Below, piece by piece: positions 1 to 8,068 of a DNA stretch of 14,099 bases. The stretch is taken from contig WQWK01000021.1 in assembly GCA_009785395.1 (NCBI GenBank), positions 1 through 14,099 on the forward strand, written 5' to 3'. The stretch's first letter is position 1, and each line of letters begins with the position of its first letter. The notes below the pieces were generated by a model. That model did no database searches. It was not told the DNA's origin and saw only the letters and a list, made by a program, of their open reading frames with translations. The position numbers and the translations under genes are program-made. This DNA comes from Conexibacteraceae bacterium (GTDB lineage Bacteria; Actinomycetota; Thermoleophilia; Solirubrobacterales; Solirubrobacteraceae).

Positions 1-170
<170 letters not shown>

Positions 171-187
171 CTAGTGCCCGTCATCTC

Positions 188-192
188 AGGAG
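188..192 (+). promoter_or_regulatory. Ribosome binding site of nfo
   Basis: AGGAG ends 10 bases before the ATG at 203. It supports that start over the longer upstream reading, which would run antisense through the start of gltX and adds residues that do not look like endonuclease IV. Confidence 0.7.
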
Positions 193-202
193 CGCTCGTC
201 CA

Positions 203-1063
203 ATGCTCATAGGGGCGCACGTCTCGCCCGCCGGGGGCCTGTACAAGGCGATCGAGCGCGGCGCCGAGCTGGGTGCCGAGTCGATCCAGATCTTCAACCA
301 GTCCCCGCGCATGTGGCGCCCCACCAACTATGGCGAGGATGACTTCGCCCGCTTCCGCGAGGCGCGCGCGGACAGCGCCGTCGGCGGCGTGCTGATCCAC
401 GCCGTGTACCTGCTCAACTGCGCCTCCGAGGATCCGGAGATCCGGGAGAAGTCGCTCACATCGCTGACGCACTCGCTGCGGGTCGGTGATGCGATCGGCG
501 CGACGGGCGTCGTCCTGCACCCCGGCTCGGCCAAGACCGGCCACGTCGGCGAGGCGATCACGCGTGCGGGTGTCGTGATCGCGGAGGCGCTGGCCGAGTC
601 GGAGCGCTGTGCGCTGCACCTCGAGGACACGGCCGGGGCGGGCGGCACCCTCGGGCGCTCGTTCGAGGAGCTGGCGGCGCTGATCGATGCCGCCGGCGGC
701 GATGCGCGCCTTGGCATGTGCCTCGACTCATGCCATCTGCTGGCGTCCGGCTACGAGGTCCGCACGGTCGACGGTCTCGACGAGACCCTGGCGGAGTGCG
801 ACCGCACCGTCGGGCTCGAGCGGCTGCACTCGATCCACCTCAACGACTCGATGACACCGCTGGGCTCCAACCGCGACCGCCACGCCGCCCCCGGTGACGG
901 CGAGATCGGCGAGGACGGGCTCGCGGTCTTCCTGTCGGAGCCGCGTTTCCAGGATCTGCCGGTGGTGCTCGAGACGGGCTCGGCCGACGGCGCCGTGGCC
1001 TCCGCGGACATCGACCTCGCCCGCGAGTTGCGGGCCCGCGGCCGGGCGGCCCGCTCCGGCTGA
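203..1063 (+). CDS. nfo: Endonuclease IV (AP endonuclease, deoxyribonuclease IV)
   Basis: Hydrolyses the phosphodiester 5' to abasic sites in base excision repair, using a three-zinc centre in a TIM barrel. The product is 286 residues, close to the usual family length of about 280. It begins MLIGAHVSPAGG, a standard family start. All nine expected metal ligands can be placed by motif: His66 (LIHAVYL), His106 (VLHPGSA), Glu141 (LHLEDTAGAG), Asp175 and His178 (LDSCHLL), His212 (SIHLNDS), Asp225 and His227 (NRDRHAAPG) and Glu257 (VLETGS). One departure is LEDTAG where many members have LENTAG; the metal-binding Glu is kept. The ATG is supported by AGGAG ten bases upstream. zwf follows after 34 bases on the same strand. 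Family and function are secure. Confidence 0.96.
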   Translation: MLIGAHVSPAGGLYKAIERGAELGAESIQIFNQSPRMWRPTNYGEDDFARFREARADSAVGGVLIHAVYLLNCASEDPEIREKSLTSLTHSLRVGDAIGATGVVLHPGSAKTGHVGEAITRAGVVIAEALAESERCALHLEDTAGAGGTLGRSFEELAALIDAAGGDARLGMCLDSCHLLASGYEVRTVDGLDETLAECDRTVGLERLHSIHLNDSMTPLGSNRDRHAAPGDGEIGEDGLAVFLSEPRFQDLPVVLETGSADGAVASADIDLARELRARGRAARSG

Positions 1064-1097
1064 GCGCAACGGCCGCCCAAACGGTAGGGTTCCGTAC

Positions 1098-2522
1098 GTG
1101 ACCTCGCAGCGTGAGGCCGATGCGCTGGTGATCTTCGGGATCACCGGCGATCTGGCGCGCAAGATGACGTTCAGATCGCTGTACCGGCTGGAGCGCCGCA
1201 AGCTGCTCGACCAGCCCGTGATCGGCGTCGCGGTCGAGAACTGGGAGGTGGCGCAGCTGATCGAGCGCGCTCGCGAGTCGATCATCGAGACCGGCGAGCA
1301 GTTCGATGAGGCCGTGTTCAAGCGCTTCGCCGCGCGTCTGCGGTATGTCAGCGGGGACTTCGCCGACGACGGCACCTACACACGGGTCAAGCAGGAGCTG
1401 AGCGAGTTGGCCAACCCGGTCTTCTACCTGGAGATCCCGCCCTCACTGTTTGGCCGGGTGATCTCCGGCCTGCACGACGCCGGCCTGGTCAGCTCCGGGC
1501 AGAGCGTCGTCGTGGAGAAGCCGTTCGGCCATGACCTCGCGTCGGCACGCGCGCTCACAACCGAGCTCCACCAGTACGTCGATGAGTCGCAGATCCTCAG
1601 GATCGACCACTTCGTCGGCAAGATGGGGCTGCGGGAGATCCTGTATCTGCGGTTCGCCAACACGATGATCGAGCCCGTCTGGAACCGCAACTACGTCTCC
1701 TCCGTCCAGCTGACGATGTCTGAGACGGTCGGGGTCGAGGATCGCGGCCACTTCTATGACCCGGTCGGGGCGCTGCGGGACGTCGTCGTCAACCACCTGT
1801 TGCAGGTGATCGCGGCCGTCGCGATGGAGCCGCCCGCAGGCGGTGACGCCGAAACCCTGAAGAACGCCAAGTACGCCATCCTGCGCTCGATCAAGGATGC
1901 GGACCCCGCGCGTTACGTGCGCGGCCAGTACGACGGCTACCGTGACATCCAGGGCGTCGCGCCGGACTCCACCACCGAGACCTACGCGGCCCTGAGACTC
2001 GAGATCGACAATTGGCGCTGGGCCGGCGTGCCGTTCTTCATCCGTACCGGCAAGCGCATGCCGGTGAAGCAGACCGAGGTGCGGCTCGTGTTCCATCACC
2101 CGCCGAGACTCGCCTTCATCCCCAGCGCCAGCCGCCGTCCCGAGCCCAGCCAGATCGTCTTCAAGATCGACCCGAGCACGGGCATCCAGATGATCCTGGA
2201 CGCCCAGCGCGCCGACCGCAAGGGCGCTGCCGACATCCACCTGAACATGGAGTTCGCGCAGGAGGGCGGCGAGGCGGCGACCCCGTACGAGGTTCTGCTG
2301 CACGCCGCGCTCGTCGGCGACACCACCGTCTTCACCCGCCAGGACAGCGTCGAGGAATCCTGGCGCGTGCTGCAACCGCTGCTCGACCACCCGCCGCCGG
2401 TGCTGGCCTATGCCCAGGACTCATGGGGCCCGGCCGAGGGAGACAAGCTGCTGAACGGCCTCGGCGGCTGGCGCAAGCCCTGGATCTCCGCCGCACCGCC
2501 GCCCGGCCAGCAGACCGAGTAG
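1098..2522 (+). CDS. zwf: Glucose-6-phosphate 1-dehydrogenase
   Basis: Oxidises glucose 6-phosphate to 6-phosphogluconolactone with reduction of NAD(P)+, the first step of the oxidative pentose phosphate pathway, in the cytoplasm. The product is 474 residues from a GTG start, within the family range. The nucleotide-binding start is GITGDLARK (14-22), EKPFGHDL lies at 140-147, and the substrate and catalytic motif RIDHFVGK at 168-175 contains the Asp-His pair. WRWAGVPFFIRTGKRMP and PYEVLLHAALVGD, further on, are typical of the C-terminal domain. The residue after the RIDHFVGK lysine is Met rather than the Glu of classical enzymes, and ARKMTF replaces the usual KRKLFPALY-like segment, marking a divergent subgroup. 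A weak TAGGG precedes the start by 8 bases. The longer open frame upstream overlaps nfo and is not family-like. The enzyme call is strong; NAD versus NADP preference cannot be read. Confidence 0.94.
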   Translation: MTSQREADALVIFGITGDLARKMTFRSLYRLERRKLLDQPVIGVAVENWEVAQLIERARESIIETGEQFDEAVFKRFAARLRYVSGDFADDGTYTRVKQELSELANPVFYLEIPPSLFGRVISGLHDAGLVSSGQSVVVEKPFGHDLASARALTTELHQYVDESQILRIDHFVGKMGLREILYLRFANTMIEPVWNRNYVSSVQLTMSETVGVEDRGHFYDPVGALRDVVVNHLLQVIAAVAMEPPAGGDAETLKNAKYAILRSIKDADPARYVRGQYDGYRDIQGVAPDSTTETYAALRLEIDNWRWAGVPFFIRTGKRMPVKQTEVRLVFHHPPRLAFIPSASRRPEPSQIVFKIDPSTGIQMILDAQRADRKGAADIHLNMEFAQEGGEAATPYEVLLHAALVGDTTVFTRQDSVEESWRVLQPLLDHPPPVLAYAQDSWGPAEGDKLLNGLGGWRKPWISAAPPPGQQTE

Positions 2523-2537
2523 GCCCGGCCGCGCTCG

Positions 2538-3551
2538 ATGCCAGCCCCTGAAAGCGCCCAAGCCGCGTCGCCGCAAGCGATCCGCTGGGGCATCCTCGGC
2601 CCCGGAGGGATCGCCGGCGCGTTCACCGCCGACCTGCTGCTCACCGGCCACAACGTCACGGCCGTCGGGTCACGTTCGCAGGAGCGCGCTGACACGTTCG
2701 CCGCCGATTTCCGGATCCCCACTGCGCACGGCAGCTACGAGCAGCTGGTGGCCGACCCCGAGGTCGACGTGATCTACGTGGCCACCCCGCACTCCAGACA
2801 CCATGACGACGTCCGGCTGGCGCTTCTGGCCGGCAAGCATGTGCTGGTCGAGAAGCCGTTCACGATCAACGCCGCTCAGGCCCGCACCCTCGTCGAGCTC
2901 GCGACCGACCGCGGCCTCGTGCTGCTCGAGGCGATGTGGACCCGGTGGCTCCCGCACATGGTCGCAGTGCGCGAGCAGCTCGCCGCCGGGGCGATCGGGG
3001 AGGTGCGGGCGCTGATCGCGGACCACACGCAGCTGCTCTCAGACGACCCGAGCCACCGCCTCAACGCGCTGGAGCTCGGCGGCGGCGCGCTGCTCGACCT
3101 CGGCGTCTACCCGATCTCGTTCGCCTTCGACGTTCTCGGCGCGCCCGAGCACGTTCTGGCATCCGCCACCCTGAAGCCGACGGGCGCGGACGGCGAAACC
3201 GCGGTGGTGCTGCACGGCCCCGAGGGGCGAACCGCCTCGATCTTCACGGCCAGCACCATGCAGGGCCCGAACAAGGCGGCGGTGATCGGGACCCGTGGCC
3301 GCATCGAGATCGACGGGGTCTGGTACACACCCACCTCCTTCACCGTGTATGACAGCGGCGGAGCCGCCACCTTCCACTACAGCTCGGACGTCCCGGGCCG
3401 CGGAATGCAGTTCCAGGCCGATGAGATGCGGCGGCTGATAGCCGCCGGGGAGCGCGAAAGCAGCGTGCTGCCGCTGTCGGAGACGGTCGCGATCATGGCC
3501 ACGATGGATGCGGTTCGCCGCCAGATCGGGCTGCGCTACCCCGGCGAGTGA
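2538..3551 (+). CDS. Gfo/Idh/MocA family NAD(P)-dependent oxidoreductase
   Basis: Two-domain dehydrogenase of 337 residues, normal for the family. The N-terminal Rossmann fold shows WGILGPGGIAGAF (about 17-29), VDVIYVATPHSRH (76-88) and the family EKPF at 105-108, whose lysine is catalytic in relatives. LLEAMWTRWLP (129-139) and GGGALLDLGVYPI (181-193) with Tyr191 resemble the dihydrodiol dehydrogenase and NADP-dependent xylose dehydrogenase branch, so a sugar or polyol substrate is plausible but unproven. The ATG lies 15 bases after the zwf stop with no obvious Shine-Dalgarno sequence, suggesting shared transcription with zwf. Its last 59 bases overlap the 3' end of the convergent HAD gene. 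No specific symbol is justified. Confidence 0.9.
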   Translation: MPAPESAQAASPQAIRWGILGPGGIAGAFTADLLLTGHNVTAVGSRSQERADTFAADFRIPTAHGSYEQLVADPEVDVIYVATPHSRHHDDVRLALLAGKHVLVEKPFTINAAQARTLVELATDRGLVLLEAMWTRWLPHMVAVREQLAAGAIGEVRALIADHTQLLSDDPSHRLNALELGGGALLDLGVYPISFAFDVLGAPEHVLASATLKPTGADGETAVVLHGPEGRTASIFTASTMQGPNKAAVIGTRGRIEIDGVWYTPTSFTVYDSGGAATFHYSSDVPGRGMQFQADEMRRLIAAGERESSVLPLSETVAIMATMDAVRRQIGLRYPGE

Positions 3552-4203
3552 TCAGGTCCGGGAGCTCGCGCATGTCGTCGAACAGCACCGTGCCGGGACC
3601 GGCGAGCTTGTCCCGCGGAGTGAGGCCGCCCGCATAGGCGAGCACCGGCATCCCGGCGCTGCGCGCCGCGCGGACGCCGTTGAGACTGTCCTCGACCACC
3701 ACGCACCGCGCCGGCGGCACGCCCATCCGGGCGGCCGCGCGCAGGAACACGTCGGGGGCGGGCTTGCTCGCGCCGACGTCCTCGGCGCTGAAGATCCGGC
3801 CGGCGAAGCGCTCATGGAGGCCGATCAACCCGAGCGTGTAACGCAGGTGCTCGTGGGTGCCGCTCGACGCCACACAACTCGGGAGCGTGATCGCGTCCAG
3901 CGCTTCGACGACCCCCGGGACGGGCCGCAGTTCACGCGCGAAAGCGGCGCGGTGAAGCTCGTCAACCCTGTCCTGCCAGTCGCCGGGGAGCGCCCGGCCC
4001 AGGTGCGCCTCGATCGCCTCGCGCGTCTCCCGGTCGGAACGGCCGACGAACCGCTCGATCACCTCCGCCTCCGTCAGCGGCCAGCCGAGATCGGCCAGCA
4101 CGCGCACATCGATCTTCACCGCCAGCCGCTCGGAGTCGGCCAGCACCCCGTCAGAGTCGAAGATGACCAGCTGCGGGCCCTGGTCATCCAGAGTGGCGTT
4201 CAT
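3493..4203 (-). CDS. HAD-superfamily (subfamily IA) hydrolase, sugar-phosphatase-like
   Basis: Predicted cytoplasmic phosphatase or phosphomutase of 236 residues. Motif I is FDSDGVLAD with Asp16 as nucleophile and Asp18 as acid/base; motif II Ser lies in VASSG (112-116), motif III Lys147 in GASKPAPD, and motif IV is VVEDSLNG with Glu171 and Asp172. The cap domain sits between motifs I and II, as in subfamily IA. The ATG overlaps the stop of the preceding ABC ATPase as ATGA, so this is the last gene of the transporter operon and is probably translationally coupled. That context points to a sugar phosphate substrate. It resembles 6-phosphogluconate and other sugar phosphatases more than beta-phosphoglucomutase, whose hinge histidine pattern after motif I I do not see. 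The last 19 or so residues are encoded antisense to the oxidoreductase gene and look like a non-conserved tail. Confidence 0.88.
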   Translation of the reverse strand: MNATLDDQGPQLVIFDSDGVLADSERLAVKIDVRVLADLGWPLTEAEVIERFVGRSDRETREAIEAHLGRALPGDWQDRVDELHRAAFARELRPVPGVVEALDAITLPSCVASSGTHEHLRYTLGLIGLHERFAGRIFSAEDVGASKPAPDVFLRAAARMGVPPARCVVVEDSLNGVRAARSAGMPVLAYAGGLTPRDKLAGPGTVLFDDMRELPDLITRRGSAARSGGEPHPSWP

Positions 4204-5216
4204 TCCGCGGCAGCGCCAGCGGGCGCCGCCGCGGTGCCCGCGCTTGCGACGTGGCAGGCGACCTTGACCTCGCCGAGCTGCTCCAGGCGCGGGGTGACCG
4301 TCGCGCACTTGTCGATCGCGACCGGACACCGGGAACGGAAGCGGCACCCCTCACCCGGGTTGATCACGCGTGGCGGCTCGCCGCTGTCCGTGGCCTCCGG
4401 GGCGTCGTCGTCCGTTTCCAGCGGGTCGGCGGCCGCGGAGAGCAGCAGCTGCGTGTACGGGTGCTTGGGCGCCGCGAGCACCGCCTCCGCGGCGCCCTCC
4501 TCGACCTGGTGGCCGGCGTACATCACCATGATGCGGTCGGCGATGTAGCGGGCACTGGCCAGGTCGTGGGTGATGTAGAGGATCGAGACGCCCTCCTGGT
4601 CGCGCAGGCCGGCCATCATGTTCAGCACCCCCGCGCGAATCGAGACATCCAGCATCGAGACCGGCTCGTCGGCGAGGATCAGCTTCGGCTTCACGGCCAG
4701 CGCCTGCGCGAACCCGACGCGCTGACGCTCACCGCCGCTCATCTCGTACGCGTAACGGTCGAGCATCCGCGGCGCCAGTCCGACCGCTTCAAATACACGC
4801 TCGGCCTCCCGCCGGCGCTCGGCCGCGCTCAGCTCGGGACGGTGCAGCTTGAGGTTGCGCATCACCCCGTGGGAGATCCTGTGGACCGGGTGGAAGGCGC
4901 TGAACGGGTCCTGGAAGACCATCGTCACCTCGCCGCGGTACCACGCGAGGCTGCGACGGCTGCGGAGCTTCTCGACACGCCGGCCGCGGTATTCGATCTC
5001 TCCGGCGGTGACCGGATAGACGTGGGCCAGCAGACGGGCGACCGTGCTCTTGCCGCTGCCGCTCTCCCCCACCACGGCGAGGATCTCGCCCTCACCGATC
5101 GTGAAGCTGAAGTCGTCGACGGCGTGGAGGGTCTGGTGCGACAGCAGCCCGCCGACGTTGAAGTGGCGGGTGAGACCGCTCACGCGCAGCAGCGGCTCCG
5201 TGCCTGACGCGGACAC
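4200..5216 (-). CDS. Opp/Dpp-type ABC transporter ATP-binding protein (DppF/OppF-like)
   Basis: Second ATPase of a peptide/oligosaccharide-type ABC importer, acting on the cytoplasmic side of the membrane. The 338-residue product has Walker A GESGSGKST (50-58), the Q-loop in VFQDP (100-104), signature MSGGERQ (159-165), Walker B LILADEP (179-185) and the switch His217 in ITHD. The C-terminal oligopeptide transporter extension carries four cysteines at 291, 297, 304 and 321, a pattern linked to an iron-sulfur cluster in some members. The GTG start is chosen because GAGGAGG lies 7 bases upstream, just before the stop of the previous gene; the longer reading has Arg-rich residues antisense to or within its neighbour. 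It follows the first ATPase after 2 bases and overlaps the HAD gene by ATGA. The transported substrate cannot be read from the ATPase. Confidence 0.93.
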   Translation of the reverse strand: MSASGTEPLLRVSGLTRHFNVGGLLSHQTLHAVDDFSFTIGEGEILAVVGESGSGKSTVARLLAHVYPVTAGEIEYRGRRVEKLRSRRSLAWYRGEVTMVFQDPFSAFHPVHRISHGVMRNLKLHRPELSAAERRREAERVFEAVGLAPRMLDRYAYEMSGGERQRVGFAQALAVKPKLILADEPVSMLDVSIRAGVLNMMAGLRDQEGVSILYITHDLASARYIADRIMVMYAGHQVEEGAAEAVLAAPKHPYTQLLLSAAADPLETDDDAPEATDSGEPPRVINPGEGCRFRSRCPVAIDKCATVTPRLEQLGEVKVACHVASAGTAAAPAGAAAE

Positions 5217-5218
5217 GG

Positions 5219-6232
5219 CTAGTCCTCCTCCGTGGCTGAGAGCTGTGCGGGCTCTGCGGGTTCTGCGGGTTCTGCAGGCTCGTAGCGCAGGCAGCGGACC
5301 TGGGCGCCGCCGGCCGCGACCAGCTCCGGTGCGGTCGTGGGGCACTGCTCCATCACGACCGGGCAGCGCGGATGAAAGCGACAGCCGCGTGGCGGCTCGG
5401 CCAGGTTCGGGGGACTGCCGGGGATCCCGGCGAGCTGCTTGCGCGGCCCGCGGACCGATGGGAACGCCTCCATCAGTCCGCGCGTGTAGGGGTGGCGCGG
5501 GGTGCTGAAAAGCTCTCGCGTCGGCGCCGACTCGGACACCTGTCCGGCGTACATCACCAGCATCCGGTCCGAGAAGCGGCTCACGGCCGACATGTCGTGG
5601 GTGACGAACACGGCCGCGAATCCCAGCTCCCGTTGCAGCTCCTTGATGCGGTTCATCAGTGAGCGCTGGGCCACCAGGTCCAGCGCGGACGTCGGCTCGT
5701 CCATCAGGATCAGGGACGGCTCGAACAGCAGCGCCATCGCGATCATCGAGCGCTGACGCATGCCACCGCTGAGCTGGTGCGGGAAGCTCCGCAGGTGGGC
5801 GGTGTCGATCCCGACCAGTCCGAGCACCTCCTCCGAGCGTTTGCGGATCTTCACCCTGTCGGTCTGGCCGTGGGCGCGCATCACGTCGCTGAACTGGGCG
5901 CCCACGGTCTTCATCGGATTCAGCGCGTTCATCGCGCTCTGCATCACGACCGCGAACTCCCGCCAGCGGAGCCCACGCAACTGCTTCTCGGCCAGACCGA
6001 CCAGCTCACGCCCCTTGAATTTCACCGACCCGCCGGAGATCTGCGCCGTGTCGGACAACAGCTGGGAGACGCCGAACAGCATCGTCGACTTGCCGCAGCC
6101 GGACTCACCGACGACTCCGAGGAACTCGCCCGGAGCCAGCTGAAAGCTCACCTGCTCGACCGCGCGGGTGGTCCCCTTCGCGGTGATGTAGTCGACGCAC
6201 AGGCCGGAGACGTCAAGCAGAGGCTCGGACAC
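5219..6232 (-). CDS. Opp/Dpp-type ABC transporter ATP-binding protein (DppD/OppD-like)
   Basis: First ATPase of the importer, pairing with the DppF-like subunit to drive transport. The 337-residue product shows Walker A GESGCGKST (42-50), Q-loop Gln98 in VVMQS, signature LSGGMRQ (154-160), Walker B LILMDEP (174-180), D-loop SALD and His212 in VTHD. Cysteines at 284, 290, 297 and 314 form the C-terminal oligopeptide-transporter motif. The GTG start overlaps the end of the upstream permease gene by 20 bases and is preceded by purine-rich GGAAGAGGAAGC. The last 20 or so residues contain PAEPAEPAEPA, a small in-frame DNA repeat, and an acidic end. This tail is probably flexible and outside the conserved fold. 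Confidence 0.94.
   Translation of the reverse strand: MSEPLLDVSGLCVDYITAKGTTRAVEQVSFQLAPGEFLGVVGESGCGKSTMLFGVSQLLSDTAQISGGSVKFKGRELVGLAEKQLRGLRWREFAVVMQSAMNALNPMKTVGAQFSDVMRAHGQTDRVKIRKRSEEVLGLVGIDTAHLRSFPHQLSGGMRQRSMIAMALLFEPSLILMDEPTSALDLVAQRSLMNRIKELQRELGFAAVFVTHDMSAVSRFSDRMLVMYAGQVSESAPTRELFSTPRHPYTRGLMEAFPSVRGPRKQLAGIPGSPPNLAEPPRGCRFHPRCPVVMEQCPTTAPELVAAGGAQVRCLRYEPAEPAEPAEPAQLSATEED
5224..5230 (-). promoter_or_regulatory. Ribosome binding site of the second ABC ATPase
   Basis: GAGGAGG on the minus strand, 7 bases before the GTG at 5216, inside the end of the upstream gene. It decides the start of the DppF-like gene. Confidence 0.8.
5248..5279 (-). repeat. Short tandem repeat encoding Pro-Ala-Glu units
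   Basis: Roughly three and a half imperfect 9-base units (plus-strand unit like TTCTGCGGG) encode PAEPAEPAEPA near the C-terminus of the DppD-like ATPase. The unit length keeps the reading frame, so copy number can vary without breaking the gene. Confidence 0.75.
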
Positions 6233-7097
6233 GCTTCCTCTTCCGCTTGCGCCTCACCGGCTTCAGTGCCGGGTTGGAGATCTCGTCGAATGCGTAGTTC
6301 ACCAGCGCAAAGCCGGCCCCGAGGAACGCGACGGCGGCGCCCGGCGCCAGCGCCCACCACGCGTTGCCGGACTCCAGCGCAGCTCCCTGCTGCGCGTTGT
6401 AGAGCATCGTTCCCCACATCAGCTCACTGCTGTTGCCCAGCCCGAGGAACTGCAGGCTGGCGGCGAAGCCGACCACGAAGATCGCCAGGCCCAGGAACGA
6501 GGCGGCCAGCAGCGAGGTCATCGTCGGGACGATCTCCCGGAAGATGATGTACAGCGCGCTCTCACCGCGCACTCGCGCGGCGATCAGGAAGTCGCGGTTG
6601 CGGATCGCGAGGCCCTGCGAGCGCAGCTGCCGTGCCTGGAAGGCCCAGCTGGTGATGGTCAGGACGATGATGAGCGATGTCACGCCGGGCGCCAGGTAGG
6701 CCGCCAGCAGAATCAGCAGCGGCAGCACCGGAAGAATCAGGAAGATGTCGGTGATGATCATCAGGACGCGGTCGGTGACGCCGCCGACGTAGGCGGCCGT
6801 GATGCCGACGACCATCGAGATCAGCGTCGCGATCGAGGTGACCACCAACGTCACCCAGAGCGTCAGGCGCGTGCTGTGGATCAGCTGCGAGAACACGTCC
6901 TGCCCGAGCTGGGTGGTTCCCAGCCAGTGTGCCCCGGAGGGCAGCTGGTTGGGAAGGTAGGCGGTCGCGGTCGGGCTGTCGGAGGCGATCACCCCGGGGA
7001 AGAGCGCCGCAAACAGGCAGATCGCAAGGATGATGATGCCCACCGCGGCCTTGCGGTTGCGCATCAGGTTGCCCACGGTGCCGGTGAATCGCTTCAT
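6213..7097 (-). CDS. Opp/Dpp-type ABC transporter permease (DppC/OppC-like)
   Basis: Inner-membrane permease of 294 residues, normal for the DppC family. After a short cytoplasmic start MKRFTGTVGNLMRNRKAAVG comes TM1 (about 20-40), then a periplasmic loop with the family phrase HWLGTTQLGQDVFS (57-70) and five further hydrophobic segments. The coupling (EAA) loop is AARVRGESALYIIFREIVP, which docks on an ATPase. The C-terminus is a dense basic tail, RRKRKRKRVRASA, on the cytoplasmic side. The ATG overlaps the upstream permease stop by one base (TGATG); an in-frame GTG directly before it is an alternative. Assignment to the second permease of the pair is clear from the long TM1-TM2 loop and the gene order. 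Confidence 0.93.
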   Translation of the reverse strand: MKRFTGTVGNLMRNRKAAVGIIILAICLFAALFPGVIASDSPTATAYLPNQLPSGAHWLGTTQLGQDVFSQLIHSTRLTLWVTLVVTSIATLISMVVGITAAYVGGVTDRVLMIITDIFLILPVLPLLILLAAYLAPGVTSLIIVLTITSWAFQARQLRSQGLAIRNRDFLIAARVRGESALYIIFREIVPTMTSLLAASFLGLAIFVVGFAASLQFLGLGNSSELMWGTMLYNAQQGAALESGNAWWALAPGAAVAFLGAGFALVNYAFDEISNPALKPVRRKRKRKRVRASA

Positions 7098-8068
7098 CAC
7101 GCGTCCCGGGTCCGCGGGTCGAGGACGGCCGTCGCCAGATCGGCGATCAGCACGCAGACGAGCACAGCCAGGGTGTAGAACAGGAACAGCCCCTGCATCA
7201 TCGGCAGATCGTGGTCCGTCGTCGCCGTGTAGAAGAGGTAGCCGAGGCCCGGGTACGAGAACAGGTACTCGATCACGATCGAGCCGCCGAGCACGTATCC
7301 GAGTTGCATCGCGAACCCGGTGAGGTTCGGGAGGATCGCGTTGCGGGCGGCGTAGTCGAACATCACGCGCCGCTCCGAGAGGCCCTTCGCCTTGCCCATC
7401 TTCACGTGGTCGTCTGAGACCGTGGTGATCATGTTGTTGCGCATCGAGTACACCCACAGTCCGGCGGTGACGATCATGAGGCTGAGCCCCGGGAGCACCG
7501 CGTGCTTGAGCACATCGCCGATGAACGACGCCGAGAAGCTGGGCGTCGCGCCGATCGAGTAGTTGCCGCTCAGCGGCAGCACGTTCAGCTTGATCGCGAA
7601 CACATACAGCAGCAACAGGCCGACGAAGAACACGGGGATGGTGGAGACGATGAACAGCGCCGGCGGCAGGAAGGCGTCGACGCGGCCGCCGCGGCGCCAG
7701 GCGCTGTAGACGCCCGCGAGCGTGCCGATCGCGAACGCCAGGATCGTCGTGATGCCGACCAGGCCGAGCGTCCACGGGAGCTTGGACATGATCTCGTGCA
7801 GGACCGGCACGTTCTGGGCGTCGACGCCGAGGTTGCCGGTCACGGTGTGGCCCAGGTACGTGAGGTAGCTGGAGATCAGCGTGTGGTGCTGATTGAGCCC
7901 GAACTGGATCTCCAGCGCCTTCACGGCCGACGGGTTGACGCCGCGGAAGGTGGCCAAAACAGCCTGTGCCTCATTCCCCGGCATCAGCCGGGGAATGATG
8001 AAGTTCACAGTCAGCGCTGCCCAGAGGGTGATCAGAAACAGACCACCTCTGCGCGTGAGGTACCTCAC
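7097..8068 (-). CDS. Opp/Dpp-type ABC transporter permease (DppB/OppB-like)
   Basis: Inner-membrane permease of 323 residues. It begins VRYLTRRGGLFLITLWAALT, with TM1 leading into NFIIPRLMPGN, a variant common in Opp-type systems that carry oligosaccharides as well as peptides. The large extracytoplasmic loop after TM1 and five further membrane segments follow; the EAA loop reads MGKAKGLSERRVMFDYAARN before AILPNL. The GTG start has no good Shine-Dalgarno sequence of its own. A stop lies in frame about 11 codons upstream, so no longer start exists. Instead the start overlaps the stop of a five-codon mini-ORF and lies in the loop of a strong inverted repeat, suggesting translation depends on coupling to upstream ribosomes. 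Confidence 0.92.
   Translation of the reverse strand: MRYLTRRGGLFLITLWAALTVNFIIPRLMPGNEAQAVLATFRGVNPSAVKALEIQFGLNQHHTLISSYLTYLGHTVTGNLGVDAQNVPVLHEIMSKLPWTLGLVGITTILAFAIGTLAGVYSAWRRGGRVDAFLPPALFIVSTIPVFFVGLLLLYVFAIKLNVLPLSGNYSIGATPSFSASFIGDVLKHAVLPGLSLMIVTAGLWVYSMRNNMITTVSDDHVKMGKAKGLSERRVMFDYAARNAILPNLTGFAMQLGYVLGGSIVIEYLFSYPGLGYLFYTATTDHDLPMMQGLFLFYTLAVLVCVLIADLATAVLDPRTRDA

Noticed and set aside
1443..2390. A 315-codon minus-strand open frame opposite zwf
   Set aside because: It has low-complexity Asp/Val/Gly/Arg composition and no motif; zwf on the other strand is certain.
3493..4203. HAD enzyme as beta-phosphoglucomutase
   Set aside because: The residues after motif I lack the His/Trp hinge pattern expected for that enzyme, and no glycoside phosphorylase is in the window.
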